A stretch of 64,000 nucleotides of DNA from assembly GCF_937920985.1 (NCBI RefSeq), contig NZ_CALDXR010000033.1, positions 1 to 64,000 of the forward strand. The letters are read 5' to 3'. The stretch is from an uncultured Phascolarctobacterium sp. Its GTDB lineage: Bacteria > Bacillota > Negativicutes > Acidaminococcales > Acidaminococcaceae. The notes beneath the pieces were generated by a model that saw only the letters and a list, made by a program, of their open reading frames with translations, had not been told where the DNA came from and did not search any database. Shown here one piece after another: positions 25,564 to 34,689 of the stretch. The position numbers were made by a program, and so were the translations under genes. Each line of letters begins with the position of its first letter. Position 1 is the stretch's first letter.

Positions 25564-26298
25564 TTATTCCTCCTTTGCCGCAGCAATTTTTAAAGCGTCC
25601 GGCAGATTAACGGCACCGGTATAAATTGCCTTACCGATAATGCAGCCTGCTACGCCATCCTTTTCGTATTTTTTTACGTTGCGAATATCATCGAGCGAAG
25701 CTACGCCGCCGCTAGCAATAATCGGTACGCCGCAGGCACGCGCCAGCGCCGCTGTCGCTTCGGCATTTACGCCGCTGAGCATACCGTCACGGCTGATATC
25801 GGTAAAGATAATCGTTGCCACGCCGTAGTCCGCCATTTTTTTGGCAAGCTCGGTTGCGGCAACGCCGCTGCCCTCGCCCCAGCCTTCGATAGCTACATCG
25901 CCGTTCTTCGCATCAATGCCGACAGCGATATGTCCGGGATATTTGGCGCAGGCCTCCTTGACAAGCTCAGGATTCTTTACGGCAGCACTGCCCAAAATCA
26001 GGCGTTCCACGCCCAGCTCCAAAAGCTTTTCAATCGCTTGCAGATTGCGGATACCGCCGCCAAGCTCCACCGGAATTTTTACAGTTTTGAGGATACGCTC
26101 AATCACAGGCAGGTTTTTGCCCTCGCCCGCCAGCGCACCATCAAGGTCAACAAGATGCAGCCATTCGGCGCCGCAGGCCGCCCACTTGGCAGCCATCTCC
26201 GCCGGGTCATCGGCAAAAACAGTTTCCGCATCAAAGCGTCCCTCCGTCAGACGCACACAGCGTCCGCCACGGATATCTATTGCAGGATATATAATCAT
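25564..26298 (-). CDS. hisA: ProFAR isomerase
   Basis: A 244-aa (beta-alpha)8 barrel converting ProFAR to PRFAR. The catalytic Asp residues are in YPAIDIRGGRCVRL and IIFTDISRDGML. The start at 26298 (MIIYPAID) is favoured over the upstream frame because GAGGG lies at suitable spacing and matches the conserved family N-terminus. It overlaps nothing and follows hisH closely. Confidence 0.96.
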   Translation of the reverse strand: MIIYPAIDIRGGRCVRLTEGRFDAETVFADDPAEMAAKWAACGAEWLHLVDLDGALAGEGKNLPVIERILKTVKIPVELGGGIRNLQAIEKLLELGVERLILGSAAVKNPELVKEACAKYPGHIAVGIDAKNGDVAIEGWGEGSGVAATELAKKMADYGVATIIFTDISRDGMLSGVNAEATAALARACGVPIIASGGVASLDDIRNVKKYEKDGVAGCIIGKAIYTGAVNLPDALKIAAAKEE

Positions 26299-26308
26299 AA
26301 CTTTTCCC

Positions 26309-26914
26309 TCATAATTCAACAAAATTTTTCAGCAGGCGCATGCCGACTCTGCTCGACTTTTCCGGATGGAACTGAAAGGCCTGTACCTTACCGCGTCCTA
26401 CGGAAGCAGTAACCTCCATACCGTAGTCGCAAACCGAGGTAATAATGCTTCTGTCCTCAGGCTCCGCATGAAAGCTGTGCACAAAGTAAACGTATTCACC
26501 CTCCGCACCCTCTAAAAGTGGGGACGGACTGCGCAGCTCCAGCTTATTCCAGCCCATATGCGGAATCTTCAGCTTGGTATGCAACAAGCGCACCTGACCT
26601 TTGAAGAAGCCAAGCCCTTTAACACCCGGTGCTTCATCGCTGCCCTCAAACAAAAGCTGCATGCCCAGGCAGATGCCGAGAAAAGGCTTGCCGCTGTGCA
26701 GGCTGTCCATAATAACGGGAATCAGCCCCGACTTTTCCAGGTTTGCCATGCAATCACCAAAGGCACCCACGCCAGGAAGCAGAATCTTTTCAGCATTCGC
26801 GATAACCTCTGCATCGCTTGTCACCACAGGCTCCGCTCCGATAGCGCGCAGTGCATTCTGCACGCTGTAAAGATTACCCATGCCATAATCTATAATCGTT
26901 ATTTTTTTACTCAT
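26309..26914 (-). CDS. hisH: Imidazole glycerol phosphate synthase glutaminase subunit
   Basis: A 201-aa class I glutamine amidotransferase. The nucleophile Cys is in GICLGMQLL, and the His-Glu pair is in AFQFHPEKSS. The oxyanion loop region PGVGAFGD is present. It supplies ammonia to HisF. It is separated from hisB by about 60 nt. Confidence 0.97.
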   Translation of the reverse strand: MSKKITIIDYGMGNLYSVQNALRAIGAEPVVTSDAEVIANAEKILLPGVGAFGDCMANLEKSGLIPVIMDSLHSGKPFLGICLGMQLLFEGSDEAPGVKGLGFFKGQVRLLHTKLKIPHMGWNKLELRSPSPLLEGAEGEYVYFVHSFHAEPEDRSIITSVCDYGMEVTASVGRGKVQAFQFHPEKSSRVGMRLLKNFVEL

Positions 26915-26973
26915 ATATTTTCCCTCATGCTAACTTACAACACATGTGAAGCAACGGTGCTTTATAGTGTGTC

Positions 26974-27558
26974 TTAAAGTGTACCCTTGCTGCTCATAAC
27001 ACCATGTACACGGCTGTCAAAGGCTACTGCCTCGGCCAAAGCTCTGGCAAAGCCCTTGAAAATCGCTTCGATGATGTGATGCGTATTCTTGCCGTAAAGC
27101 ACGCGGATGTGCAGCGTGAGGCCTGCCTGCATTGCCAAAGCGCGGAAAAATTCCTCCGTCATTTCGGCATCGTAAATGCCCAGCTGTACCTTAGGAATAT
27201 CCGCATCAAAAACAAGATACGAACGGCCGCTGAAATCGAGGCACACCTGTACCAGCGCTTCATCCATCGGCAAAAAGCAGTTTCCGTAACGGTGAATGCC
27301 TGCCTTATCGCCCACAGCCTCCTTCAGCGCCTGGCCGAGGACAATACCGCAGTCCTCCACTGTATGATGACTATCAACGTCCAAATCACCAACAGCATGC
27401 ACCACCAGATCACTGAAGCTGTGCTTTGCCAAAAGCGTCAGCATATGGTCAAAAAAGCCGATGCCGGTATTAACCTCACAGCTACCGCTGCCATCAAGAC
27501 ACCATTCAGCGCTGATGCCTGTTTCTAGCGTTTTTCTTTCTACATTACCGCTTCTCAT
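26974..27558 (-). CDS. hisB: Imidazoleglycerol-phosphate dehydratase
   Basis: A 194-aa monofunctional IGP dehydratase (no histidinol-phosphatase domain). The two Mn-binding motifs are visible: GFFDHMLTLLAKHS and DSHHTVED, and again FFRALAMQ...HHIIEAIFKGFARAL. The start at 27558 has GGAGG 7 nt upstream; the longer frame uses GTG. It overlaps the end of hisC by 4 bp. Confidence 0.97.
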   Translation of the reverse strand: MRSGNVERKTLETGISAEWCLDGSGSCEVNTGIGFFDHMLTLLAKHSFSDLVVHAVGDLDVDSHHTVEDCGIVLGQALKEAVGDKAGIHRYGNCFLPMDEALVQVCLDFSGRSYLVFDADIPKVQLGIYDAEMTEEFFRALAMQAGLTLHIRVLYGKNTHHIIEAIFKGFARALAEAVAFDSRVHGVMSSKGTL

Positions 27559-28751
27559 GCTCTTACCTCCGCACACAGCTCGGTGATTTTAGCAATAATC
27601 TGCTTGTTTTCTTCAGGTAAGCCGATGGTGATACGCAAGCAACCCTGCAGCACCGGATGCGTGCTGAAATCACGCACCAGAATACTGTTGGTCAAAAGAT
27701 ATTTAAATATCAGCTTGCCTCCTGCCGCCTGCTCCGGCAATCTTTCGCTAAACTTCGCCGCATAAGCATTAGCGAGCTGCTGCATCAGCTCACCCTCCGC
27801 ACGGAAGGTAACAAAATTAGTTGCCGTCGGCCATACCTTAAAGCCTAAGGTTTTCAGGCAGTCCGCAAATTTATCGCGTTCCTCACGGATTGTTTTGATG
27901 CGTTCTTTATACAATTCCTTGTTTTCATAAACAGTTTTGGTGGCCATAAGCGTAAAGGCATTTACATGATACGGCAGCAGTGCCTTGCCCAGCTGACGCA
28001 CCAGCCCCAGCGCACCTACTGCGTAACCGCAACGCAATCCTGCCAAGCCATAGGCCTTGGAAAAGGTGCGGAAGACCATCAGATTGCTGTAGCGTCCCAC
28101 TAAGCTCAAAGTAGAGCCTGCTACCAGCCACAGCTTATGCATCGGACGCAAATCATTCGGTGCCAGATCCTTGCCATCGGCAAATTCCATGTAAGCCTCA
28201 TCCATAATAACAGGGCAATCTACATTAGCAAGAATTTTTTCCATAGCTGCCAGGCTGTTATAGTTGCCTGTCGGGTTATTCGGATTGCAGACAATTAAAA
28301 GTGACGGTTGCTGCTCCTTGCAAAAGCTGATAACGCTGTCAGCATCAACAAAGCCTTCGGCTGTCAGCGGATAGCGCACCTCCTCGCTGTCGGAAAGGGC
28401 AGCGTACTCGCCGTACATGGAAAATGACGGCCAGGGTACGGCAATCTTTTTACCGGGTCCGCCAAAAACATAGCAGGCCTTTTCCAACAGCTCGCTGGAG
28501 CCGTTGCCGATTTTTACACAGTCAATATCTACATCCAGCTCTTTGGCAATAACCTCGCACAGGTTTTCCGATTTAATCGGCGGATAACGGTTAAACGGGA
28601 AGCGTGCGGTACGCTGGGTAATTTTTTCCGCAATCTCCTGCGGCAGCGGGTAATTGCTTTCGTTGGCATTAACAATAATGTCCGCAGCCACGCTTTCTAC
28701 GGCATATTCCTCCATCGCCTCAATACTTTGGCGAACAGTAAAGCTACTCAT
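27555..28751 (-). CDS. hisC: Histidinol-phosphate aminotransferase
   Basis: A 398-aa fold-type I PLP enzyme. NPNNPTGNY and the PLP-lysine region TFSKAYGLAGLRCGYAVG are present. It transaminates imidazole acetol phosphate with glutamate. It is slightly longer than typical HisC (about 355 aa), mostly in the loop around GSTLSLVGR and the C-terminal region. It lies between hisD and hisB. Confidence 0.95.
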   Translation of the reverse strand: MSSFTVRQSIEAMEEYAVESVAADIIVNANESNYPLPQEIAEKITQRTARFPFNRYPPIKSENLCEVIAKELDVDIDCVKIGNGSSELLEKACYVFGGPGKKIAVPWPSFSMYGEYAALSDSEEVRYPLTAEGFVDADSVISFCKEQQPSLLIVCNPNNPTGNYNSLAAMEKILANVDCPVIMDEAYMEFADGKDLAPNDLRPMHKLWLVAGSTLSLVGRYSNLMVFRTFSKAYGLAGLRCGYAVGALGLVRQLGKALLPYHVNAFTLMATKTVYENKELYKERIKTIREERDKFADCLKTLGFKVWPTATNFVTFRAEGELMQQLANAYAAKFSERLPEQAAGGKLIFKYLLTNSILVRDFSTHPVLQGCLRITIGLPEENKQIIAKITELCAEVRA

Positions 28752-28762
28752 TTTCTGCCTCC

Positions 28763-30106
28763 TTATTTACCCACACGTTTACGGATAGCGTTGGCATGAG
28801 CCTGCAGGCCCTCTGCCTCGGCTAAGGTGATAATATCGTCAGCAGCGGCCATAAGTGCCGGAGCAGTGTAGGCAATAATGCTTGTTTTCTTCATAAAGGT
28901 TTCTACGTTCAGTACGGAATAGAACTTCGCCGTACCGCCTGTCGGCAGAACGTGGTTCGGTCCTGCATAGTAATCGCCCAGCGGTTCCGGAGAATAAGCA
29001 CCCAGGAACATAGCACCGGCATTACGGATATACGGCATAATTTCAAACGGTGCCTTAGTCATGATTTCCAAGTGCTCCGGTGCGGACAGATTTGCCATTT
29101 CGATAACGGTAGGCATATCCTTGGCAAGGATAATCTTGCCTGCCTGCTGCAGCGAGGTACCGGCGATTTCCTTACGCGGCAGCTGTGCCAGCTGCACTTC
29201 GATTTCCTCGCCCACAGCGTTAGCTACACGCTCGCTGTCGGTAATCAGGATAGCGCAGGCCAGCGGATCATGCTCTGCCTGGCTCAGAAGGTCTGCTGCC
29301 AGATAAGTCGGGTTAGCGCTGTCATCTGCTACAATCAAAATTTCGCTCGGACCGGCAAGCATATCAATATCAACGTGACCGATAACGGCTTTTTTAGCCA
29401 AAGTTACGAAGATATTGCCGGGGCCGGTAATTTTTTCTACCTTCGGTACGGTTGCGGTGCCAAAGGCCAGCGCAGCAATCGCCTGTGCGCCGCCCATTTT
29501 ATAAATTTCGGTAACACCGATTAATTTTGCTGTTACCAGCACGTTCGGATTAACCTTACCGTCCTTTCCGGGCGGTACGGCCATCACAATGCGGGGAACG
29601 CCTGCTACCTTTGCCGGGCAGGCATTCATCATTACAGACGAAGGATAAGCAGCAGTGCCTCCGGGAACATAAATACCGACGGAATCAACCGGGGTAACCT
29701 TTTGTCCCAGCAGTGAACCGTAAGGACGGTTCGTAAGCCAGGTTTTCGGCATCTGCTCTTCATGGAACTTCATAACATTGGCGATGGCACGCTCCAAAGC
29801 AGCCTTTACTTCCGGTTTGACGATAGCTTCCGCTTCCGCAAATTCTTCCTCGGTTACGCGGATATTTTCCGGCGTCAGCTCTACGCGGTCAATCAGCTTA
29901 GTATAGTAAAAAAGGCTTTCGTCACCATTTTTGCGCACATCAGCAACAATCTGGTCAACAACCTGTGCCGCCGTCATGTGTCTGCCGAACATAGCATCCG
30001 TGCCTGCCTGAATGCGCGGAGATAATTCCACCTCGTCAAAAGCTTTCTTCTTCATTAAAACAGCAATCTCTGCTGCGCTCATCTTTCTTGCGTCTGTAAC
30101 CTGCAT
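28763..30106 (-). CDS. hisD: Histidinol dehydrogenase
   Basis: A 447-aa zinc- and NAD-dependent enzyme oxidising histidinol to histidine in two steps. The family signature around AGPSEILIVADDSANP is present, the Zn/base region LLSQAEHDPLA is visible and GPNHVLPTGG lies near the C-terminus. The start at 30106 (MQVTDARK) has GGAGG 9 nt upstream and lies 1 nt past the hisG stop. Confidence 0.97.
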   Translation of the reverse strand: MQVTDARKMSAAEIAVLMKKKAFDEVELSPRIQAGTDAMFGRHMTAAQVVDQIVADVRKNGDESLFYYTKLIDRVELTPENIRVTEEEFAEAEAIVKPEVKAALERAIANVMKFHEEQMPKTWLTNRPYGSLLGQKVTPVDSVGIYVPGGTAAYPSSVMMNACPAKVAGVPRIVMAVPPGKDGKVNPNVLVTAKLIGVTEIYKMGGAQAIAALAFGTATVPKVEKITGPGNIFVTLAKKAVIGHVDIDMLAGPSEILIVADDSANPTYLAADLLSQAEHDPLACAILITDSERVANAVGEEIEVQLAQLPRKEIAGTSLQQAGKIILAKDMPTVIEMANLSAPEHLEIMTKAPFEIMPYIRNAGAMFLGAYSPEPLGDYYAGPNHVLPTGGTAKFYSVLNVETFMKKTSIIAYTAPALMAAADDIITLAEAEGLQAHANAIRKRVGK

Positions 30107-30107
30107 T

Positions 30108-30758
30108 TTATTTATCCTCCTCATTTAAAACAATACGTAAATCCTCAACCAGTTTATGTAAGCGGGCAAATTTCAGCTTGAAGCTGGCGCGGTTAGCAAT
30201 CAGTCTGGCAGTAGCGGTAAAAATAGAATCAACCTCCGCCAGTTTATTTTCTTTCAGGGTGCGCCCTGTTTCTACTATATCTACAATCATTTCGCTCAGG
30301 CCTACGATAGGTCCCAGCTCAATTGAGCCGTTGAGCTTCACAATTTCCGTCTGAATGCCCAGCTTATTGAAATAAGCCTTGGCGCAGTTAGGATACTTCG
30401 TTGCTACCCTCAGGTGAGCGTAATCCGTCAGCTTGGCGCGTCGCTTAGCCTCCGGCACTGCCATCATTAAACGGCAGCGGCCAAAGCCCAAATCCAGAAG
30501 CTCCACTACGTCCTTATCCTGCTCCAACAGCACATCCTTGCCGATGATGCCGATATCCGCCGCACCGTATTCCACATATGTCGGCACATCAACAGTCTTG
30601 GCAATAATGAAGCGTACCTTGGTTTCCTCGTTGCTGATAACCAGCTTGCGCGAATCCTCGGTAACATTTTCGGCGCTGTAGCCTACCTTCGCCAGCAGGC
30701 GTACAGACTTATCGAACAGCTTGCCCTTCGGCAATGCTATAGTAATGTATTCGTCCAT
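30108..30758 (-). CDS. hisG: ATP phosphoribosyltransferase, short form
   Basis: A 216-aa catalytic subunit of the HisG_S type, which lacks the C-terminal ACT-like regulatory domain and needs HisZ. Typical segments are IALPKGKLFD, GAADIGIIGKDVL and the PRPP-binding region GSIELGPIVGLSEMIVDIVETGRTL. It catalyses the first committed step of histidine synthesis. It follows hisZ by 62 nt. Confidence 0.97.
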   Translation of the reverse strand: MDEYITIALPKGKLFDKSVRLLAKVGYSAENVTEDSRKLVISNEETKVRFIIAKTVDVPTYVEYGAADIGIIGKDVLLEQDKDVVELLDLGFGRCRLMMAVPEAKRRAKLTDYAHLRVATKYPNCAKAYFNKLGIQTEIVKLNGSIELGPIVGLSEMIVDIVETGRTLKENKLAEVDSIFTATARLIANRASFKLKFARLHKLVEDLRIVLNEEDK

Positions 30759-30820
30759 AAAAATACCCCTCTATATTTCCCAGCTGTAAGCTTAATGAGT
30801 ATAATGTTTTTTCTTTAAGC

Positions 30821-31990
30821 TTATTCTACATATACTAACGATTTACAGCCATATTCCTTTACTGCGAGCGCTGCTCCCTGCAGGTCCGCAGCCTCGGTCA
30901 GCAGCTTCACGCTGCGGCCTTCGCGGCGCAATGCTGTCGCTTTGGCAATCGCCTCCGGCAGCTTGCCTTCGCTCCAGGCTACCAGCACGTCCCAGGTGCG
31001 GTTATTAGTAGCAACGCCGTTGCGTTCCAAAGCCAGCAGTACGCGGTCAACGCCAACGGCAAAGCCTGTTGCCGGGCACTCGAGGCCGAAGCGCTGCATC
31101 ATTTTGTCGTAGCGGCCGCCGCCTGCCACCGGATAACCCATTTCCGGCAGATACACTTCAAAAAGCATACCCGTGTAATAATCAAGTGAACGGTACAAAC
31201 CAAGGTCAAAGCTTAAATAGTCTGCAGCACCGTAAGCCTCCACCAGCTTGTAGATTTTGTGCAAATCATTCAGCGCGCCTTGGCATTTAGCGTTAGTTAC
31301 TATTGCAGCAACCTTGTCCAAAAGCTCTATGCCGCCCTGCAGGAAGAGGAAATCGGCAAAAAGCTGCTTGATTTCCGGGCGGATATTTTCCATCGCATCT
31401 GCCATCTGCTGCATGCCCACAGCATCATGACAGCGCAGGCAATCCTTCAGCTGTTGCAATTGCACGTTATCGAAGCCCGCTTCCTCCGCCAGGCCGTTGA
31501 TAAAATCAACGTGGCCCAGGCTGATAGCGAACTTCTGCAAGCCTGCAGCCTGCAATGCTTCGGCTGCCAAAACAATAACCTCGGCATCAGCGGCAGCACC
31601 GCTGGCCCCCAGCATTTCTACACCGGCCTGTTCGAATTCACATTGGCGTCCCGCCTGAATTTCTTCATAACGGTAAAGATTTGCCAGATAGCAAAGACGT
31701 TTAATCTTTTCGCCGCCCTGCAAGCGTGTCGCTGTCAGACGGGCAATCGGTGCCGTCATATCATTGCGCAGTGCCAGCAGATTATTGCTGCGGTCAAAGA
31801 AACGAAAGTCACCTTTGGAACCGGCAGCGCCGAAGGTCTCAACATATTCAAAATCGGGTGTTTTTACCTCATCATAGCCCCATTTGTCAAAAACGTTGAT
31901 AATTGCATTTTCAATTCCGCGGCGTGTCTTCATCTCTCCCGGCAGAATATCCTTGGTTCCATAGGGAACCTGGTATACCTTATTAGTCAT
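30821..31990 (-). CDS. hisZ: ATP phosphoribosyltransferase regulatory subunit
   Basis: A 389-aa HisRS-like paralogue that assembles with short HisG and mediates histidine feedback. Class II synthetase-like motifs remain (FRFFDRSNNLLALRNDMT and YYTGMLFEVY, GGRYDKMMQRFG). Pairing with a short HisG confirms HisZ rather than HisS. It overlaps the yerC-like gene by 8 bp, so regulator and pathway are one transcript. Confidence 0.95.
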   Translation of the reverse strand: MTNKVYQVPYGTKDILPGEMKTRRGIENAIINVFDKWGYDEVKTPDFEYVETFGAAGSKGDFRFFDRSNNLLALRNDMTAPIARLTATRLQGGEKIKRLCYLANLYRYEEIQAGRQCEFEQAGVEMLGASGAAADAEVIVLAAEALQAAGLQKFAISLGHVDFINGLAEEAGFDNVQLQQLKDCLRCHDAVGMQQMADAMENIRPEIKQLFADFLFLQGGIELLDKVAAIVTNAKCQGALNDLHKIYKLVEAYGAADYLSFDLGLYRSLDYYTGMLFEVYLPEMGYPVAGGGRYDKMMQRFGLECPATGFAVGVDRVLLALERNGVATNNRTWDVLVAWSEGKLPEAIAKATALRREGRSVKLLTEAADLQGAALAVKEYGCKSLVYVE

Positions 31991-32288
31991 CTTCTTTCTT
32001 CCCCTCTTTTATAACTTGCATGACTGAATTATAACCATCAGCGCCATAAACAAGACAACGCTTAACGCGTGAAATGGTTGCGGTGCTGGCACCGGTTTTC
32101 TCTACAATAGTTTCGTAGATACAGCCATCATCCAGCATGCGTGCCACCTCCAGGCGCTGTGCCATGGCCTTCAGCTCGCTGATAGTACAGATATCCTCAA
32201 AAAATTTATAGCATTGCTCCTCATCCTTTAAGCTGAGAATCGCTTTGAATAACTGGTCTGTTAAATGATCATGAATATTTGCTGCCAT
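31983..32288 (-). CDS. TrpR-like YerC/YecD family regulator (putative HisR)
   Basis: A 101-aa protein of the TrpR/YerC superfamily: helical, with an HTH in CIYETIVEKTGASTATISRV. In Firmicutes, TrpR-family proteins encoded at the head of his operons have been proposed by comparative genomics as histidine-responsive repressors (HisR). The position here, first in the his operon and overlapping hisZ, fits that. Direct repeats in the upstream region could be its operator. Confidence 0.88.
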   Translation of the reverse strand: MAANIHDHLTDQLFKAILSLKDEEQCYKFFEDICTISELKAMAQRLEVARMLDDGCIYETIVEKTGASTATISRVKRCLVYGADGYNSVMQVIKEGKKEDD

Positions 32289-32325
32289 TTTTTAGTTTCC
32301 TCCTGTGCGTTACGTGCATATAACG

Positions 32326-32353
32326 ATTGTACTTTAACTCACTAACTCGTAAA
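32326..32353 (-). promoter_or_regulatory. Candidate promoter of the yerC-his operon
   Basis: On the minus strand TTTACG (32348-32353) and TACAAT (32326-32331) are 16 bp apart. The spacer contains a repeated GAGTTA (GAGTTAGTGAGTTA), a possible binding site for the YerC/HisR-like regulator. It lies 38 nt upstream of the start codon. Confidence 0.5.
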
Positions 32354-32442
32354 AATACTTTAATACTTTATCTCGTGAAAGTCAAGAAAAATTTACAAAA
32401 AATCTTTTTTCCGCAGGTTTTGTAAAAAATTTCGCATTTCGC

Positions 32443-32471
32443 TTTACAATTACCTAGTATTTTGATATAAT
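32443..32471 (+). promoter_or_regulatory. Upstream promoter of the met operon
   Basis: TTTACA (32443-32448) and TATAAT (32466-32471) are 17 bp apart. It lies about 75 bp upstream of a second promoter and would add a longer 5' leader to the riboswitch transcript. Confidence 0.6.
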
Positions 32472-32545
32472 TTGAGCAATTCCTGAAATCCATTGGACGC
32501 AGCTTTACAGCTTTACAGTTTTTTAGTAAATTTTACGCAAAACTG

Positions 32546-32574
32546 TTGACAATATCCTAAAATAGATGTATGAT
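32546..32574 (+). promoter_or_regulatory. Promoter proximal to the SAM riboswitch
   Basis: A perfect TTGACA (32546-32551) and TATGAT (32569-32574) are 17 bp apart. The predicted start lies just before the riboswitch P1 stem. Confidence 0.8.
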
Positions 32575-32597
32575 TATTTCATTCAAACTTAACAGAG

Positions 32598-32697
32598 ATT
32601 TCATCAAGAGTAGCTGAGGGACTGGCCCGATGAAGCTACGGCAACCACACATCAGTGAACGGTGCCAATTCCAACGGATAATTCCGGCAGATGAAGA
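32598..32697 (+). promoter_or_regulatory. SAM-I riboswitch (S box) aptamer
   Basis: Conserved S-box elements appear in order: AGAGTAGCTGAGGGACTGGC, CCGATGAAGCTACGGCAACC and GGTGCCAATTCC, closed by a P1 stem (TTTCATC with GATGAAG). It senses S-adenosylmethionine. A terminator follows at 32712-32744, so high SAM should stop transcription before metNIQ. Confidence 0.96.
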
Positions 32698-32711
32698 TTA
32701 CAGATGCAACG

Positions 32712-32744
32712 TATCCTTCGCCGTGCCGGTGAAGGATTTTTTTT
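32712..32744 (+). terminator. SAM riboswitch expression-platform terminator
   Basis: ATCCTTCGCCG and CGGTGAAGGAT form a strong stem with a 3-nt loop followed by eight T residues, 15 nt after the aptamer. Confidence 0.92.
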
Positions 32745-32889
32745 ACGCAGCAGTCAGTTAGCTGATGGCTGATGTACACCGGAGGATGCAATCTACAAGG
32801 AGCATTCGCTGCCTTCTATTGGAAAATAATCTCTCACACTTAAATAAGGACCGTTGAAATTATCGGTCGCATTAGAAAGGAACACAAGA

Positions 32890-33927
32890 ATGATAGAACT
32901 AGTTAATGTAGAAAAAACCTACTACAGCAAAGCTGGCGACATCCATGCTCTGCACAAAACAAGCCTGAGCATCAAGGCTGGCGAAATTTTCGGCATCATC
33001 GGTCTTTCCGGTGCCGGCAAATCCACATTGGTGCGCTGCATCAACATGCTGGAAAAGCCGACCGCAGGCCAGGTATTTGTTGACGGTCAGGAGCTGACCG
33101 CCATGAGCGAAGCACAACTGCGTAAAGCCCGTCAAAGCATTGGCATGATTTTCCAGCACTTCAACCTGCTGGCAAGTCGCACTGTTTATGATAACATCGC
33201 TTTTCCGCTGGAAATCCAAGGTCTGAGCAAGAGCGAAATCGACAAGCGCGTTCGCCCTCTGCTGGAGCTGGTACAGCTGGAAAGCCGTGCCAACTATTAT
33301 CCCAGCCAGTTATCCGGCGGCCAGAAGCAACGTGTAGGCATTGCCCGCGCCCTGGCAAGTAATCCTAAGGTACTGCTGTGCGACGAAGCAACCAGCGCCC
33401 TCGACCCGCAGACTACCAAATCTATTCTGCATCTGCTGCAGGACATCAACAAAAAGATGAACCTGACCATCGTGCTGATTACGCACCAGATGGAGGTTGT
33501 AAAAACCATCTGTGACCGCGTTGCTGTTATCGAAAGCGGCGATATCATTGAGGAAGGCCCGATGATTGATGTTTTCACCAATCCGCAGCACCCCACCACC
33601 AAAGAATTTACCAAGAGCGTTATCAACGCCGAGCTGCCTGACATCGTTAAGCAGATGAAATTAAGCGATACCTATACCGAAGGCAGCAAGCTGCTGGTAC
33701 GTATCTCCTTCATCGGTGACAGTGCCAGCGAGCCTATTATTTCCGGCATGGTAAAACATTTTGATGTTGACGTAAGCATTATTTCCGGTAATACCGACCA
33801 GCTGAAGGATGTCCTCTTCGGCACATTGCTGATTGAGATTTCCGGTAACCGCGAGCGCATTAAAAATGCTTTGGAATATCTGCATCAGCAGCATCTGAAA
33901 ACGGAGGTAATTGGCTATGAGTCCTGA
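32890..33927 (+). CDS. metN: Methionine ABC transporter ATP-binding protein
   Basis: A 345-aa protein. The ABC domain has Walker A GLSGAGKST, signature LSGGQKQR and Walker B VLLCDEATSALD. A C-terminal NIL (ACT-like) domain (about 265-340) binds methionine for trans-inhibition. It drives uptake of methionine and analogues. The start at 32890 (MIELVNVEKTY) has AAAGGA upstream; the longer frame lacks one. It is first in a SAM riboswitch-controlled operon and overlaps metI by 11 bp. Confidence 0.97.
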   Translation: MIELVNVEKTYYSKAGDIHALHKTSLSIKAGEIFGIIGLSGAGKSTLVRCINMLEKPTAGQVFVDGQELTAMSEAQLRKARQSIGMIFQHFNLLASRTVYDNIAFPLEIQGLSKSEIDKRVRPLLELVQLESRANYYPSQLSGGQKQRVGIARALASNPKVLLCDEATSALDPQTTKSILHLLQDINKKMNLTIVLITHQMEVVKTICDRVAVIESGDIIEEGPMIDVFTNPQHPTTKEFTKSVINAELPDIVKQMKLSDTYTEGSKLLVRISFIGDSASEPIISGMVKHFDVDVSIISGNTDQLKDVLFGTLLIEISGNRERIKNALEYLHQQHLKTEVIGYES

Positions 33928-34576
33928 TATGATTGACCTTTTAATAAAATCCTTTTGGGAAACCTGCTACATGGTTTTCGCTTCTACCGCACTTTCCACT
34001 TTAATCGGCATTCCGCTAGGCGTAATCCTTACCGTAACCCGCAAGGACCACATTCTGCCGAACCAACCGCTTAACACTATTCTGGGCGCGATTGTCAACG
34101 CAACGCGTTCCACTCCTTTCATTATATTGATGGTAGCAATTATTCCGCTGACACGTATGATTGTCGGCTCTTCTATCGGTACTACCGCAGCAATTGTGCC
34201 GCTGACTATTTCCGCAGCACCGTTCATTGCACGTATCATTGAATCTTCTTTGCTGGAAATCAACCCCGGCATTATCGAAGCAGCACAGGCTATGGGTGCA
34301 AGCCCGATGCAGATTATCACTAAGGTACTGCTTCCCGAAGCAATGCATTCCATCGTACTGGGCGTAACGCTTGCCATCATCAGCTTAATCGGCTATTCCG
34401 CAATGGCCGGCACCTTAGGCGGCGGCGGTCTTGGTGACCTGGCAATCCGCTACGGCTACCAGCGCTTCCAGATGGACGTTATGATTGCCACCGTTGTCGT
34501 ACTCATCGTCATGGTACAGGCAATGCAGTCCTTTGGCGACTACGCATCCAAAAAGCTTAACAAAAACAAACTGTAA
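33917..34576 (+). CDS. metI: Methionine ABC transporter permease
   Basis: A 219-aa permease with about five helices. The EAA loop is IIEAAQAMGASPMQIITKVLLP, typical of MetI. The start at 33917 (MSPDMIDLL) has GGAGGT 8 nt upstream. It lies between metN and metQ. Confidence 0.96.
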   Translation: MSPDMIDLLIKSFWETCYMVFASTALSTLIGIPLGVILTVTRKDHILPNQPLNTILGAIVNATRSTPFIILMVAIIPLTRMIVGSSIGTTAAIVPLTISAAPFIARIIESSLLEINPGIIEAAQAMGASPMQIITKVLLPEAMHSIVLGVTLAIISLIGYSAMAGTLGGGGLGDLAIRYGYQRFQMDVMIATVVVLIVMVQAMQSFGDYASKKLNKNKL

Positions 34577-34579
34577 TCT

Positions 34580-34680
34580 ACAGGCCAAATGAGGGTTTAC
34601 AACGATGAAGCGAGTTTCATCGACGTAATAAAGAAAAAAGCCGCTGCTGTCTGACAGCAGACCACCATTATTTTAGGGAG
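34580..34680 (+). other. Intercistronic hairpins between metI and metQ
   Basis: Two stem-loops (GATGAA/TTCATC and CTGCTGTC/GACAGCAG) lie in the 113-nt gap. Neither has a clear T run. Such structures often stabilise the downstream binding-protein mRNA, which is needed in excess. Confidence 0.45.
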
Positions 34681-34689
34681 GAATAACTT

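Noticed and set aside
32786..32854. Short leader ORF between the SAM terminator and metN
   Set aside because: GGAGG abuts its ATG directly and the 22-codon frame has no Met-rich run; the riboswitch explains regulation.
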